Shown here: positions 44,746 to 53,944 of the stretch, one piece after another
Numbering within the stretch: position 1 is the stretch's first letter
Layout of the letters: every line of letters begins with the position of its first letter
Assembly: GCA_037447455.1 (NCBI GenBank)
Contig: JBBIGQ010000008.1
Span: 27,067-91,066 of the forward strand
DNA length: 64,000 nt
Direction of reading: 5' to 3'
DNA from: BPGX01 sp037447455
GTDB lineage: Bacteria; Bacteroidota; Bacteroidia; B-17B0; Aurantibacillaceae
The notes under the pieces: model-generated
Databases searched by the model: none
Told to the model about the DNA's origin: nothing
The model's input: only the letters and a program-made list of their open reading frames with translations
Position numbers and translations under genes: made by a program

Positions 44746-46044
44746 ATGAAGCGAATCTGGTGGATTATTATAGGAGGAATATTGCTTATTATTTTGATGA
44801 TGTTATTGAAAACACTGCTGTCAGATGATAGTATTAAAGTAGCCGTGGAAGAAGTCAAGCGAAGAACAATTATTGAAACCGTGACGGGTAGCGGGAAAAT
44901 TCAACCTGAAACAGAGGTTAAGATAACTTCTGATGTAAGTGGTGAGGTCATTGAGATTTTAGTAAAAGAAGGCGATAAAGTGCAAAAAGGTCAATTGTTA
45001 TGCCGTATCCGACCAGATATTTATCAAAGCGCATTAGAGAGAACGTTAGCACAAATAAATTCCAGCAAAGCGCAGTTGGATCAAGTGAAAGCACAATTAG
45101 AACAAGCAAAAGCCAATCTGACAAACACACAAAATATTCATGAACGTAATAAGAAATTATATGAACAAAAAGCAATTTCGTTACAAGAGTTTCAAACATC
45201 GGAAGCCCAGTATTTATCGGCTTTAGCAAACGTGAAAGCATTAGAAGAAAATGCGAAATCTGCTGAATACAACATAAAAAGTTTGGAAGCTACATATAAT
45301 GAAGCGAAATCAAATCTGGATAAAACGTATATTTATTCTCCGGTAGATGCAACGGTATCCAAATTAAATGTTGAAAAAGGCGAAAGAGTACAGGGTGTAA
45401 CAGGTTTTCAAGGCACAGAAATAATGCGATTAGCAAACTTAAATGAAATGGAAGTGAAATTGGAAATCAGCGAGAATGATATTATTCGCATTCACAAAAA
45501 CGATACTGCGATTGTTGAAATTGATGCGTATGGTGATAGAACATTTAAGGGAATAGTTACAGACATTTCAAATTCTGTGAGTACGGCTACCTTGAGTGTC
45601 GACCAACTCAGCAATTATACTGTAAAAGTACGGTTGCTATACGATTCTTACAAGGATTTGATAACTGCGGAGAATCCGGTTCCTATCCGACCGGGAATGA
45701 GTGCTTCTGTGGAAATTCAGACAAAAAGAGCGTGGAATGTGTTCAGTATTCCTGTTCAGGCCGTCACAGTGCGGGATCCTTTTATTAAAAAAGACACTCT
45801 CCGGGATCAAAAAGACCTGAATAAAAAAAACAAAAAAGAATACGTATTTGTTGTAAAAGATAATGTTGCAAAGGCACTTGTAATCAAAACAGGCATTCAG
45901 GATAATCAATATATTGAAATCGTACAAGGTCTCAAAGAAGTTGATAAAGTAATTACCGAGCCCTTTACGGCGATACAGCAAATTATTAAGGATGGACAAA
46001 AAATAAAAATTGTTTCAAAGGACGAGTTGGTAAAAACAGAATAA
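44746..46044 (+). CDS. Efflux RND/ABC periplasmic adaptor (HlyD/MacA type)
   Basis: 432 residues. An N-terminal membrane anchor (about 5-24), a biotinyl-lipoyl half-motif GSGKIQPETEVKITSDVSGEV, a long coiled-coil hairpin (about 95-190, Gln/Ala/Glu-rich), the second lipoyl half YIYSPVDATVSKLNVEKGERV, a beta-barrel and a membrane-proximal domain (VQAVTVRD ... GIQDNQYIEIVQGL). It bridges an inner-membrane exporter to a TolC-type channel. Neither partner is adjacent; tsaB follows. The MacA-like layout with a membrane anchor suggests an ABC partner such as MacB elsewhere. Confidence 0.87.
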   Translation: MKRIWWIIIGGILLIILMMLLKTLLSDDSIKVAVEEVKRRTIIETVTGSGKIQPETEVKITSDVSGEVIEILVKEGDKVQKGQLLCRIRPDIYQSALERTLAQINSSKAQLDQVKAQLEQAKANLTNTQNIHERNKKLYEQKAISLQEFQTSEAQYLSALANVKALEENAKSAEYNIKSLEATYNEAKSNLDKTYIYSPVDATVSKLNVEKGERVQGVTGFQGTEIMRLANLNEMEVKLEISENDIIRIHKNDTAIVEIDAYGDRTFKGIVTDISNSVSTATLSVDQLSNYTVKVRLLYDSYKDLITAENPVPIRPGMSASVEIQTKRAWNVFSIPVQAVTVRDPFIKKDTLRDQKDLNKKNKKEYVFVVKDNVAKALVIKTGIQDNQYIEIVQGLKEVDKVITEPFTAIQQIIKDGQKIKIVSKDELVKTE

Positions 46045-46054
46045 TACATTCATT

Positions 46055-46711
46055 GTGGAACTTTATTCTTTAAATATTCAAACTTCCACCACTTTATGTT
46101 CTGTTGCTTTGGGTAAAAATGATTGTTGTATAGATGTTTTGGAAGAGGATGATGGTCAGTATCATTCCGAGAAATTACATCTTTTTATTCAGGATTTATT
46201 GAAAAAGAACAATTTTGATATACAACAATTGAATGTTATTGCTGTATCGTATGGACCAGGATCTTATACAGGATTAAGAATAGGTGCAGCAACGGCTAAG
46301 GCAATGGCCTATGCATTGAACATTCCATTGGTCGTCATTTCTTCTTTGAAAATTCAGGTGTTGTGCTTTCTGGATCAGGTAAAATTGTCCACTGAAAAAT
46401 ATATTGCTTCCACTATGAAAGCGCGTGGGCATAAAATTTATATGGGTATTTATTCTCATTGCGGAGAAGAAATTCAAAAACCAGAACCTTTTATTTGGAA
46501 TAAAAACACTGTTGTTCAATTGTCTGAAACCTATCATCAAAATCTTATATTTATTGGAAATGCTTGTAATTCTCAGGAACTTGATTGTAGCGATACAGAA
46601 TGGTATCAAAATATAAATCTATCTGCCAAACAAATGATTAAGGAAACATACCAAATGTTTTTAGATAAAAAATTTGCCGACCTTATCTATTTTGAACCGT
46701 TATATATCTAA
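46055..46711 (+). CDS. tsaB: tRNA threonylcarbamoyladenosine biosynthesis protein TsaB
   Basis: 218 residues from GTG (46055). The N terminus LNIQTSTTLCSVAL and the diagnostic SYGPGSYTGLRIGAATAKAMAYAL identify TsaB, an inactive paralogue of TsaD that helps form the t6A modification at position 37 of ANN-decoding tRNAs. The C-terminal part is more variable, as usual. It starts 10 bp after the adaptor gene. Confidence 0.9.
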   Translation: MELYSLNIQTSTTLCSVALGKNDCCIDVLEEDDGQYHSEKLHLFIQDLLKKNNFDIQQLNVIAVSYGPGSYTGLRIGAATAKAMAYALNIPLVVISSLKIQVLCFLDQVKLSTEKYIASTMKARGHKIYMGIYSHCGEEIQKPEPFIWNKNTVVQLSETYHQNLIFIGNACNSQELDCSDTEWYQNINLSAKQMIKETYQMFLDKKFADLIYFEPLYI

Positions 46712-46763
46712 TTTTTTTTGATATTTTAAAAAAAATACCGAACATTGTCAAAAAATTTAAGTC

Positions 46764-47846
46764 ATGTTAACCTATTCAGAACCTATTCGAGTAGAGGCAC
46801 TAGAGCATAGCAGAGTAGTAAAGTATAATCTTAATGAAGTGCCGTTTGGAAGAGTTTTTACAGACCATATGTTTATTGCAGATTATAAAAAGGACAGGTG
46901 GCAAAACTTAAGAATTGTGCCGTATCAAAAATTTGAAATGAGTTATGCTATCAGTGCGTTGCATTATGGACAGGTCATTTTTGAAGGCATGAAGGTCTTT
47001 CGTCAAGATAGTGGAGATGTCGTAGTGTTCCGATTAAAGGATAATTGGCAACGATTTAATCGTTCTGCCAAACGTATGGCTATGCCTGAGATACCGGAAG
47101 AAATTTTTAGAGAAGGGATTTTGCAATTATTAAGTTTAGATAAAATATGGGTACCAGATTCAGAAGATGGTAGTTTATATATTCGTCCTTTTATGATAGC
47201 AACAGAAGAAGTCATCGGCGTGAAAATAAGTGAGGAATATCAGTTTGTGATTATAGCATCGCCGGTGGGTTTATATTATCCTAAACCGGTTAAGGCCTTG
47301 ATACAGAATACCTTTTATAGAAGTGTAAAAGGTGGCATTGGTTATGTGAAAGCCGCAGGAAATTATGGTAGAAGTTTATATCCGACTAAATTGGCACAAG
47401 AGAAAGGGTATCAACAGATATTATGGACAGATGCTGAAACAGGTCAGTACATTGAAGAGGCCGGTACTATGAATGTGATGTTTGTAAAAAATGGCACTCT
47501 GATTACGCCGGTATTAACTGATACTTTGCTTTCCGGAATTACAAGAAATAGCATTTTAAAACTTGCTCATCAACTTAACATTCCCGCGGAAGAAAGAAAG
47601 ATAAGTGTGAAAGAAATTTTGGAGGGTATTGATAGAGGTGAAGTAACAGAAGCCTTTGGGGTTGGTACAGCCGCTACAGTGGCGCCTATCACTGCAATAG
47701 GATATGAGGAGAACGATCAAATTCGTGATTATGTATTACCGTCAGTAGAAGAAAGAAAATTTTCTGTACTGTTTAACAATAGCTTGCGGGACATTCGTAA
47801 AGGACGCTTACCGGATGCGTTTGGATGGCTTACCAAAGTAGATTAA
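46764..47846 (+). CDS. ilvE: Branched-chain amino acid aminotransferase
   Basis: 360 residues, fold type IV PLP enzyme. FGRVFTDHMF, SALHYGQVIFEGMKVFR, the Schiff-base Lys K196 in YVKAAGNYGRS, and YIEEAGTMNVMFV followed by LLSGITRNSI define the branched-chain subfamily, long (eukaryote-like) form. It interconverts Leu/Ile/Val and their 2-oxoacids with glutamate. The 2-oxoacids could feed the E1 enzyme at 37364-39448. No other ilv/leu gene is nearby. Confidence 0.93.
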   Translation: MLTYSEPIRVEALEHSRVVKYNLNEVPFGRVFTDHMFIADYKKDRWQNLRIVPYQKFEMSYAISALHYGQVIFEGMKVFRQDSGDVVVFRLKDNWQRFNRSAKRMAMPEIPEEIFREGILQLLSLDKIWVPDSEDGSLYIRPFMIATEEVIGVKISEEYQFVIIASPVGLYYPKPVKALIQNTFYRSVKGGIGYVKAAGNYGRSLYPTKLAQEKGYQQILWTDAETGQYIEEAGTMNVMFVKNGTLITPVLTDTLLSGITRNSILKLAHQLNIPAEERKISVKEILEGIDRGEVTEAFGVGTAATVAPITAIGYEENDQIRDYVLPSVEERKFSVLFNNSLRDIRKGRLPDAFGWLTKVD

Positions 47847-48077
47847 AGGGCTGTTTTGTCTGTTTAGGCGGGTATTATTTTTAAATTAGTTAAATAATAG
47901 CGACATTTCTTTAGTAAGTTGAGATAATCTTGGTTTTTGAGCAGATGAAAAAATTTTAAACATCTTCTGTATAATTAGGGGGGTATCTTTTACAGGGTTT
48001 ATAAAGAAATATTACCTTTCATAAAAATATTTAATCTAAAAATAATCTTTTAACAATTTAGAATAAATAAAAATACT
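47847..48077. other. Intergenic region ilvE-T9SS protein
   Basis: AT-rich, with no ORF and no clear terminator for ilvE. The promoter of the downstream secreted protein lies at its right end. Confidence 0.4.
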
Positions 48078-48085
48078 TATTTTTG
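48078..48085 (+). promoter_or_regulatory. -7 box (TATTTTTG) for the T9SS-secreted protein
   Basis: Exact TAnnTTTG followed by C, 23 bp before the ATG at 48109. Confidence 0.6.
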
Positions 48086-48108
48086 CAGCAAACTAAAAAA
48101 TCAAAACT

Positions 48109-50223
48109 ATGAAAAAACATGTCTTAATTGCATCCGTGCTTATAGCAGGAGCAGGCTTGTATGCCCAAAACGGGAAAATACAGCGACCTTCCAATGCAGT
48201 GCCAGTGAATATGGCCGAAAGAGAAATGAAAAAACAAAACATCCATGAACCAAACGCGTCTGTTGCAACATCAGAGCGTAAAAACACGGTTAGACCTAAA
48301 TTAAATGCCAACAGAAATGGCAGTGGGCATCAGCAGATAGCCGTGGCTTCTGCCACCCGTTTCAGTGGTTCAAGAAACGTTTATGGCGTATTAGTATCTA
48401 ACCAGAAGCCCTTACAATACAATTCAGACATTGACATTGTAACCTTTGTGCATCGTGCAAGCCCTTATTTTATCACGGCTCCGGTAGATAATTCTGGTTC
48501 AATAGTTGCCTCATGGTCTTTAAATAAAGGTACGTCGTGGGATTCTACCTGCATCTGGGCAGACGGAACGAATTTGGGACGTTATCCAAATGGTGGTATT
48601 TATAATCCTCCGGGAAACACAAATGTAAATAATATTTACTTTGTTGGAACAGGTCCGGCTGTTGCATCTAATTGGGCAGGTAACTGGTACGCTAGCAAAC
48701 CATATACGGCTTCTGTAGGTGGAAACAATACCGCACTTTCAGCACCTAATACTCAATTTATTCCTTCTGCTTATATGGGTAGTAAGCAAGACATGGTAAG
48801 GTATTATTATACCTATACCACCGATGGAATTGTCAGAGCGGCCGGTCTAATAGTTGAAGATATCAATGCTACGACTAATTACAATCTAAGAGGAATGGCT
48901 ATTATGAGAGGTATGTTTAATGCCGGCTCATTTAACTGGGTTTTAGATTCATTAATATATTCTGCTATAGTTATAACTTCTTCTGTCTATGGTAATGCAT
49001 TAGTTAGTATCCCTTACATGGCATGGAGCAATGATGGTACTATTGGATATGCCGTGATGATGGGTGCACGTCAGGGTACCACTGGTACTATGAAAGGTAT
49101 TCAACCAATCGTTTATAAAACGACAAATAGTGGTGCAACATGGACACTTATTCCACCTTTTGATTTTACAACCTTACCTGAGGTGGATAAAAGATTATTA
49201 CCTATAGCGACTGGTTCTAATACTTTTGCCATTCCATTTTTTTCCAGTGGTGAAGGATTTGATGTTACTGTGGATGTGAATGGAAATTTACACCTTGTAG
49301 GAACTGTGATAAGTGCTTCCAAAGATCATAATGATTCCTTATTCTATGTTTACCAATTCAACAGTGGAGGTGGATGTGGGCCTCAAAATTATCTTTACTG
49401 GTATGGAAGCACTACCACACATCCCACTATTATGGATTTTGTATTATATGGAAATAATACATGGAATGGTATAATAGTTGACTCAATGGCTACTGAGAGC
49501 ACAAGGGGTGGTGATAATACATGTAGCCAATGGGATGCAGCAGGTTTAGATATTGATGCCAGAATTCAGGTTTCCAGAAACGACGTGGGGGATAAAATTT
49601 TCTATTCATGGACAGAAACAGATACGGCGGTTACAGGACATCATTTTAATGTGTATCCGGATCTTTATATGAAAGCTTATGATGTGAATGCTAGTTTAGT
49701 TACAAATAAAATGCTTGTTATTGGTACGAGCGCTCCTTCTCCTCCAGCTGCTGCTTCCGGTATTTTCTGGCATTATATGTCGCCAAGGGCTATTAGTGTT
49801 GGTGGTGGTGTTTACGAAGTGCCATTTACATTTAGTGGTGATCTTACTTTTGGAGGCACATCTCCAGTAGATCATTATTATATCAGTGGTGCTCAAGTGA
49901 CTAGTGCAGATTTCTTATACACTCCTATACCACTGTCAGTTGGTAAGTCCACTACTTCTATCTCTAAAATCAATGTAGAAGCATCTGTATTCCCCAACCC
50001 AACCAATGGAACAACTCAATTAGTGGTGAATTTGGACAAAGCATCTGATATTCATGTAGAAATTTTGAATACTCTCGGACAAGTGGTTAATAAAATGGAT
50101 ATCAAAGGTGAAGCAGGTAAACATGTGATTAATGTTGATTTATCTAATGAAAATGCAGGTATTTATTTCTACAATGTTACTACAAATGTTGGAAAAGTGA
50201 ATGGAAAGATCGTAAGACAATAA
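48109..50223 (+). CDS. Secreted protein with type A T9SS sorting domain
   Basis: 704 residues. Signal peptide MKKHVLIASVLIAGAGLYAQ. The central region (about 70-600) is Asn/Gly/Thr/Trp-rich with strands such as NSGATWTLIPPF and GSIVASWSLNKGTSWD, reminiscent of BNR/sialidase-type propellers, but no Asp-box array is clear enough to name an enzyme. The C-terminal 78 residues (627-704) start VFPNPTNG and contain LNTLGQVV and NENAGIYFYNV, the Por secretion type A domain. The protein is carried through the type IX system and attached or released at the surface. Transcribed alone with its own promoter and terminator. Confidence 0.82.
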   Translation: MKKHVLIASVLIAGAGLYAQNGKIQRPSNAVPVNMAEREMKKQNIHEPNASVATSERKNTVRPKLNANRNGSGHQQIAVASATRFSGSRNVYGVLVSNQKPLQYNSDIDIVTFVHRASPYFITAPVDNSGSIVASWSLNKGTSWDSTCIWADGTNLGRYPNGGIYNPPGNTNVNNIYFVGTGPAVASNWAGNWYASKPYTASVGGNNTALSAPNTQFIPSAYMGSKQDMVRYYYTYTTDGIVRAAGLIVEDINATTNYNLRGMAIMRGMFNAGSFNWVLDSLIYSAIVITSSVYGNALVSIPYMAWSNDGTIGYAVMMGARQGTTGTMKGIQPIVYKTTNSGATWTLIPPFDFTTLPEVDKRLLPIATGSNTFAIPFFSSGEGFDVTVDVNGNLHLVGTVISASKDHNDSLFYVYQFNSGGGCGPQNYLYWYGSTTTHPTIMDFVLYGNNTWNGIIVDSMATESTRGGDNTCSQWDAAGLDIDARIQVSRNDVGDKIFYSWTETDTAVTGHHFNVYPDLYMKAYDVNASLVTNKMLVIGTSAPSPPAAASGIFWHYMSPRAISVGGGVYEVPFTFSGDLTFGGTSPVDHYYISGAQVTSADFLYTPIPLSVGKSTTSISKINVEASVFPNPTNGTTQLVVNLDKASDIHVEILNTLGQVVNKMDIKGEAGKHVINVDLSNENAGIYFYNVTTNVGKVNGKIVRQ

Positions 50224-50240
50224 CCTTTCTCGGTAAAATT

Positions 50241-50280
50241 AAAAAGCCCTTCTCCTTTTTGTGAGAGGGGCTTTTTTGTT
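50241..50280 (+). terminator. Rho-independent terminator after the T9SS protein
   Basis: Stem AGCCCTTCTC (50245-50254) / GAGAGGGGCT (50263-50272) with one T-G wobble and an 8-nt loop, then TTTTTGTTTT. A-run on the other side makes it potentially bidirectional for the convergent methyltransferase gene. Confidence 0.85.
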
Positions 50281-50288
50281 TTAAAGAT

Positions 50289-51077
50289 TTAATAATGAAA
50301 AGTAAAATGCTGAGAGTGTATAAAATAGGGGTGAAATAAAATTATGCCACATTTGAAGAGATCAATAGTATATTTAATTGTTTTTTCTTGTTGAATGTCT
50401 TTCCATGCCTTATTCATCTCTTTATTCCAATAAATATCGTCCATAATGATAGCAGATATAGAAGACATTTTAGGTAATAATAAAGTGTAATAGTTCAAAG
50501 TGGCTCCATAAGTATGATTGCCATCCATAAATACAAAATCAAAGGTATGCTGTTTCAGTAAATCCGGTAAAATCTTATCAAATAATCCATAAATTAAATT
50601 GGAATTTTTAATATTTTGTGCTTCCATTAGTTTTTTTGCAAAATGATATAATTCATAGTTTCCTTCGATGCTTATTACTTTTCCGGTAGTGGCTTTTGAT
50701 AAGTAAAGTGTATTTAATCCTACTGAAGTCCCTAATTCCAGAACAACTTTTGATTGGAGGAATTGAATGATTCTAAAATACAACTCAGAATATTTGGTAG
50801 GACTGGATGCCACCCGGACAATGTTCTTTATTTTTTCATGTTTTTTTAATTTTAATGATGGAGCGCCAATGCTTTCATAAGGAAGCAGGCGTTCATCCTG
50901 CAATAATTTTTTTCGGATTAGTTTTAATTTTTCAAATTCGTAATAAAGGTTCTTTTTATTCAGACACTCACTGATAAATGTATATAGAAAAGGTGAGTGT
51001 ATGTTATTTATAGAATCGGCGTTCCATTTATATTTAAGATAATGGACGCTTCTGAAAAACAATGTTTGGAAATGCAT
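50289..51077 (-). CDS. Class I SAM-dependent methyltransferase
   Basis: 262 residues. The N terminus has the NNIHSPFLYTF motif seen in a Bacteroidota-specific branch. Motif I VVLELGTSVGLNTLYLS (about 110-126) binds SAM; ISIEGN is the acidic motif II and FDFVFMDGNHTY resembles O-methyltransferase motifs. Substrate unknown. Starts 6 bp after the HTTM gene, so the two form an operon. Confidence 0.8.
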   Translation of the reverse strand: MHFQTLFFRSVHYLKYKWNADSINNIHSPFLYTFISECLNKKNLYYEFEKLKLIRKKLLQDERLLPYESIGAPSLKLKKHEKIKNIVRVASSPTKYSELYFRIIQFLQSKVVLELGTSVGLNTLYLSKATTGKVISIEGNYELYHFAKKLMEAQNIKNSNLIYGLFDKILPDLLKQHTFDFVFMDGNHTYGATLNYYTLLLPKMSSISAIIMDDIYWNKEMNKAWKDIQQEKTIKYTIDLFKCGIILFHPYFIHSQHFTFHY

Positions 51078-51083
51078 AAATGG

Positions 51084-52502
51084 TTATGGTTTTTCAAACC
51101 AGCTATTACACAAACATAAATTCTCTAATTCGGTTTTGTATTTATAGTTTGGCAAAGTTGTTTTTTTCATAAATAAAATGTTCAATGCTTCAATAGCATT
51201 ATCGGGGTGTTGTTGATTCCATTGTCGGATAATAAAGTAACAAAAATAGTGTTTTACAAAGTTATAGTGTTGTTGTTCATAATTTTCTAAAAACTTTCTC
51301 CATCGGTCGCCATACAAATAATTGGAATGTTGAATGTTTTTTTCATAGTGTATTTTGGGAGAGTTGTGTATCAAATCCCATTCTGTGTTATCAGATTTAA
51401 TACCGCGTAATATCAAATAGCCATCGTATCGTTTCACACCGGGGGAAAACATATTCCATCGTTGTGATAAACCGATAGAATGCATAAAGTTATCTTCCTG
51501 AATAGTGATTGAAAAATAGGGTGTATTTAAAGTAGCTAAATTAAACCGCACTACTAAAACGAATACCATAAGCGCTGCGATACATTGCAATCTAGCAGGA
51601 AGAGAAAACTGTCCTTGCTTTTTATCCAAAAAACCGAATAGCATCAGGGCTGTTGTGATTCCAACAAATGGAAAAATACCAACTCTTAAAAAGAGTAATA
51701 TAAATAAATGCAATAAAATAATGAGTATTGCAGCACTATTTCTTATGCTTCTGTTGAGGGGGAATATTAAAAATAACGGTGCCAGAATTTCCTGAACATA
51801 GTATACAAAATAACTTGCTATTTTGAGTATCTCTGGGTAATGCAAGAGCATACGCCCTAAGGAAGTTCTTATTGTTTCTAGATTTAATGCGTAATAGAGG
51901 GCTTCTCCGGTGATTCGCCATTCTGCTTCGGTTTTTAATAATGCTGAAAATAAATACACAAAACTTACATTCCACATAAATAAAAGATAAAACCATGAAA
52001 ATTCGTTTTCATCCTTCTTTGGCTTAAAAAAATATTTTGATTTGAAGTAGTAATCCAGTGAATAATGTTTACCCCAAGGTAAAAATATCATATAAAAAAG
52101 AGTTATTCGTAGCAAATCATCACCGCCTTGTAAAATCATGGGATTGCGGTGGTGTAAGGACAAAAGAAAAATGTAATTTAAGAGTGTGAATAATGAAGTT
52201 TTGTATCCAATAAGCAAACATAATGCTATTAAAAAATGTACAAGAAATAAGGCGCGTTGCTGAAAATCTGTGTCTAATAAATTATGTAGCGAAAAATAAT
52301 ATTGATAAAATGGATAATAGGTTTTAATTACTTGGGTGGGTAATACGCCGGCATTAGTATAATGAGCTTCAAAATTCTGATACCGAATGTACATATCTAT
52401 TAAGATAATGCAAGCAATGAATACCCTTCCAATGCTTAATACAACAGGACTATAAGTATATCGGGAACAAAAATTCTGGAAGTGTGGTTTTAAAATGAGC
52501 AT
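51084..52502 (-). CDS. HTTM-domain membrane protein
   Basis: 472 residues. About eight membrane segments in the first 330 residues, with an N-terminal RYTYSPVVLSIGRVFIACIIL and WGKHYSLDYYF, match the horizontally transferred transmembrane (HTTM) domain related to vitamin K-dependent gamma-carboxylase. The C-terminal 140 residues are soluble (FSPGVKRYDGYLILRGIKSDNTEWDL). The carboxylase active-site context is not convincing, so an enzymatic role is uncertain. A 26-bp perfect palindrome lies 12 bp before its start. Confidence 0.8.
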   Translation of the reverse strand: MLILKPHFQNFCSRYTYSPVVLSIGRVFIACIILIDMYIRYQNFEAHYTNAGVLPTQVIKTYYPFYQYYFSLHNLLDTDFQQRALFLVHFLIALCLLIGYKTSLFTLLNYIFLLSLHHRNPMILQGGDDLLRITLFYMIFLPWGKHYSLDYYFKSKYFFKPKKDENEFSWFYLLFMWNVSFVYLFSALLKTEAEWRITGEALYYALNLETIRTSLGRMLLHYPEILKIASYFVYYVQEILAPLFLIFPLNRSIRNSAAILIILLHLFILLFLRVGIFPFVGITTALMLFGFLDKKQGQFSLPARLQCIAALMVFVLVVRFNLATLNTPYFSITIQEDNFMHSIGLSQRWNMFSPGVKRYDGYLILRGIKSDNTEWDLIHNSPKIHYEKNIQHSNYLYGDRWRKFLENYEQQHYNFVKHYFCYFIIRQWNQQHPDNAIEALNILFMKKTTLPNYKYKTELENLCLCNSWFEKP

Positions 52503-52514
52503 CTTTAAAAGTAA

Positions 52515-52540
52515 AAACCGTCAGCACGTGCTGACGGTTT
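52515..52540 (-). terminator. 26-bp perfect palindrome: terminator of the lipoprotein gene and/or operator of the HTTM operon
   Basis: Each half is AAACCGTCAGCAC read towards the centre at 52527/52528. On the minus strand it is followed by TTTTTACTTTT, which fits a terminator for the lipoprotein ending at 52562. It also sits directly after a TATTTTTG box (52541-52548) and 12 bp before the HTTM ATG, so it covers the likely transcription start of that operon. Confidence 0.7.
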
Positions 52541-52548
52541 CAAAAATA
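52541..52548 (-). promoter_or_regulatory. -7 box (TATTTTTG) before the HTTM gene
   Basis: Exact TAnnTTTG on the minus strand, 38 bp before the ATG at 52502, abutting the palindrome. Confidence 0.45.
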
Positions 52549-52561
52549 ATGATTATTTATC

Positions 52562-53107
52562 TCAGATACACGTCATAGCACCCGACACGGTTACAACAGG
52601 ATACGGGAACTGGAGTTGTGTACAAGGTATGTTATTAAAAGTTGCTGTAACATTACCTGCAGTAGAAGTAGTAACGCTTATCATTCCGGAAGCAGAGTAC
52701 CAAACAACACTACTCGGCTGACCGGGCGCATTATACACAATCATCTGAGCCACACTGTTGGAAGTTGGAGTGCCGCTTTGTAAATTATAACTACCTGTTG
52801 AAGGAGAAGAAAAGAAATTGATTTGAACGGTGGTAGCACCATTAAAAGCCATTAATGTATTCCCGCTTCCGCAAGAAGCAAATGACCAGCCCGCACCGCC
52901 CACATTGAGTGTACTATTAGAAGTAGCAGGATTAGTAACTGTGCTCGTGCCGGTTGTTGTTACAGAATTAGGATTAGGGTTTCCGCCACCGCCTACTTCA
53001 TCTCTATAACCTGGTGCAATGCTATCATCTTTACTTTTATTACACATTACCATAATAATACTGAGTGATAAAAAAGCCATTATGTAAATTAATTTTATAT
53101 TTTTCAT
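52562..53107 (-). CDS. Small hypothetical lipoprotein
   Basis: 181 residues from the ATG at 53107; the open frame extends to a TTG at 53125 but the ATG begins MKNIKLIYIMAFLSLSIIMVMC, with lipidated Cys22 followed by NKSKDD. A Gly/Asn/Ser/Thr-rich linker (about 38-65) precedes a compact beta domain containing three cysteines (WSFASCGSGNTLM, NIPCTQLQFPYPVV, MTCI). No family was recognised. Monocistronic, ending in a strong hairpin. Confidence 0.7.
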   Translation of the reverse strand: MKNIKLIYIMAFLSLSIIMVMCNKSKDDSIAPGYRDEVGGGGNPNPNSVTTTGTSTVTNPATSNSTLNVGGAGWSFASCGSGNTLMAFNGATTVQINFFSSPSTGSYNLQSGTPTSNSVAQMIVYNAPGQPSSVVWYSASGMISVTTSTAGNVTATFNNIPCTQLQFPYPVVTVSGAMTCI

Positions 53108-53235
53108 ATACTTTATTTTTCGCAATAAATTTAAACAATTTTTTGCTTACTTACCAAATCATTTTTTTAAATTATAGCAATTATTTATTGAAATGGGCTT
53201 TTGATTGAGTGGAGTAGGGGATTGGTTTATTGAAC

Positions 53236-53889
53236 TTATATTTCTTGTTTAAGTATTCCTTTTCTGTAAAGTAGTTCGGTGATAGATGGGTATGTGTTGG
53301 CTAATACCTTGTTTTTTATGCTAGTAATGTTTAGCCATTCTGCCTTTTCAATACCTTCTTCCGCTTGTGGTAATAAGGGTTTTTTGTAATCGGTATGCAT
53401 TAAAAACCACTGCGTAATTTTTAATATCCATTCTTCTTTTTGTTGGAAAATATGAAAAGTAAGGGCTAAATTTTCATTTATTTTCAAATCAGAAATGCCT
53501 GTTTCTTCCATACATTCTCTTATCGCGGCATCTTCAATTTTTTCATTTTTATCAATTTTCCCTTTGGGCAAGTCCCAATACCCCCTTTTATAGATAAATA
53601 AAAATTCATTATCAGAATTTTCAATTAAGCCACCGGCTGCATACATTACCTTAAAATAATTCGGTAAAAACATTGAAATAAAAGCCACTAATAGTTCGGT
53701 GGAATGAAATCTTAAAGAAAGAAATTTTTCATCTGCTCTCAACAGCCAGTTTAAAAGTATTTGATGTACAGTCAGATAATGGCTTGAATTCGTAATGTCA
53801 ATAGTGTGAATATCTGGTTTTAAAAATAATTTTTCATTTTTTTCTGCTAATATAATGGTTTTATCTAAATAGTAAATTTTGATATTCAT
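53236..53889 (-). CDS. Nudix hydrolase
   Basis: 217 residues. A divergent N-terminal domain (about 1-78) precedes the Nudix domain. The Nudix box runs G110 to I132 with the pattern G-x5-E, x7, RECMEETGI, complete for Mg2+-dependent hydrolysis of nucleoside diphosphates linked to another moiety. GYWDLPKGKIDKNE shows the usual lead-in. The substrate cannot be read from sequence. Divergent from pyrE with a 55-bp gap. Confidence 0.87.
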   Translation of the reverse strand: MNIKIYYLDKTIILAEKNEKLFLKPDIHTIDITNSSHYLTVHQILLNWLLRADEKFLSLRFHSTELLVAFISMFLPNYFKVMYAAGGLIENSDNEFLFIYKRGYWDLPKGKIDKNEKIEDAAIRECMEETGISDLKINENLALTFHIFQQKEEWILKITQWFLMHTDYKKPLLPQAEEGIEKAEWLNITSIKNKVLANTYPSITELLYRKGILKQEI

Positions 53890-53944
53890 ATTTATTCTTA
53901 ATTTATTCGTATTATTGCTGCCCTAAATTTTATTTAAAGAGTCT

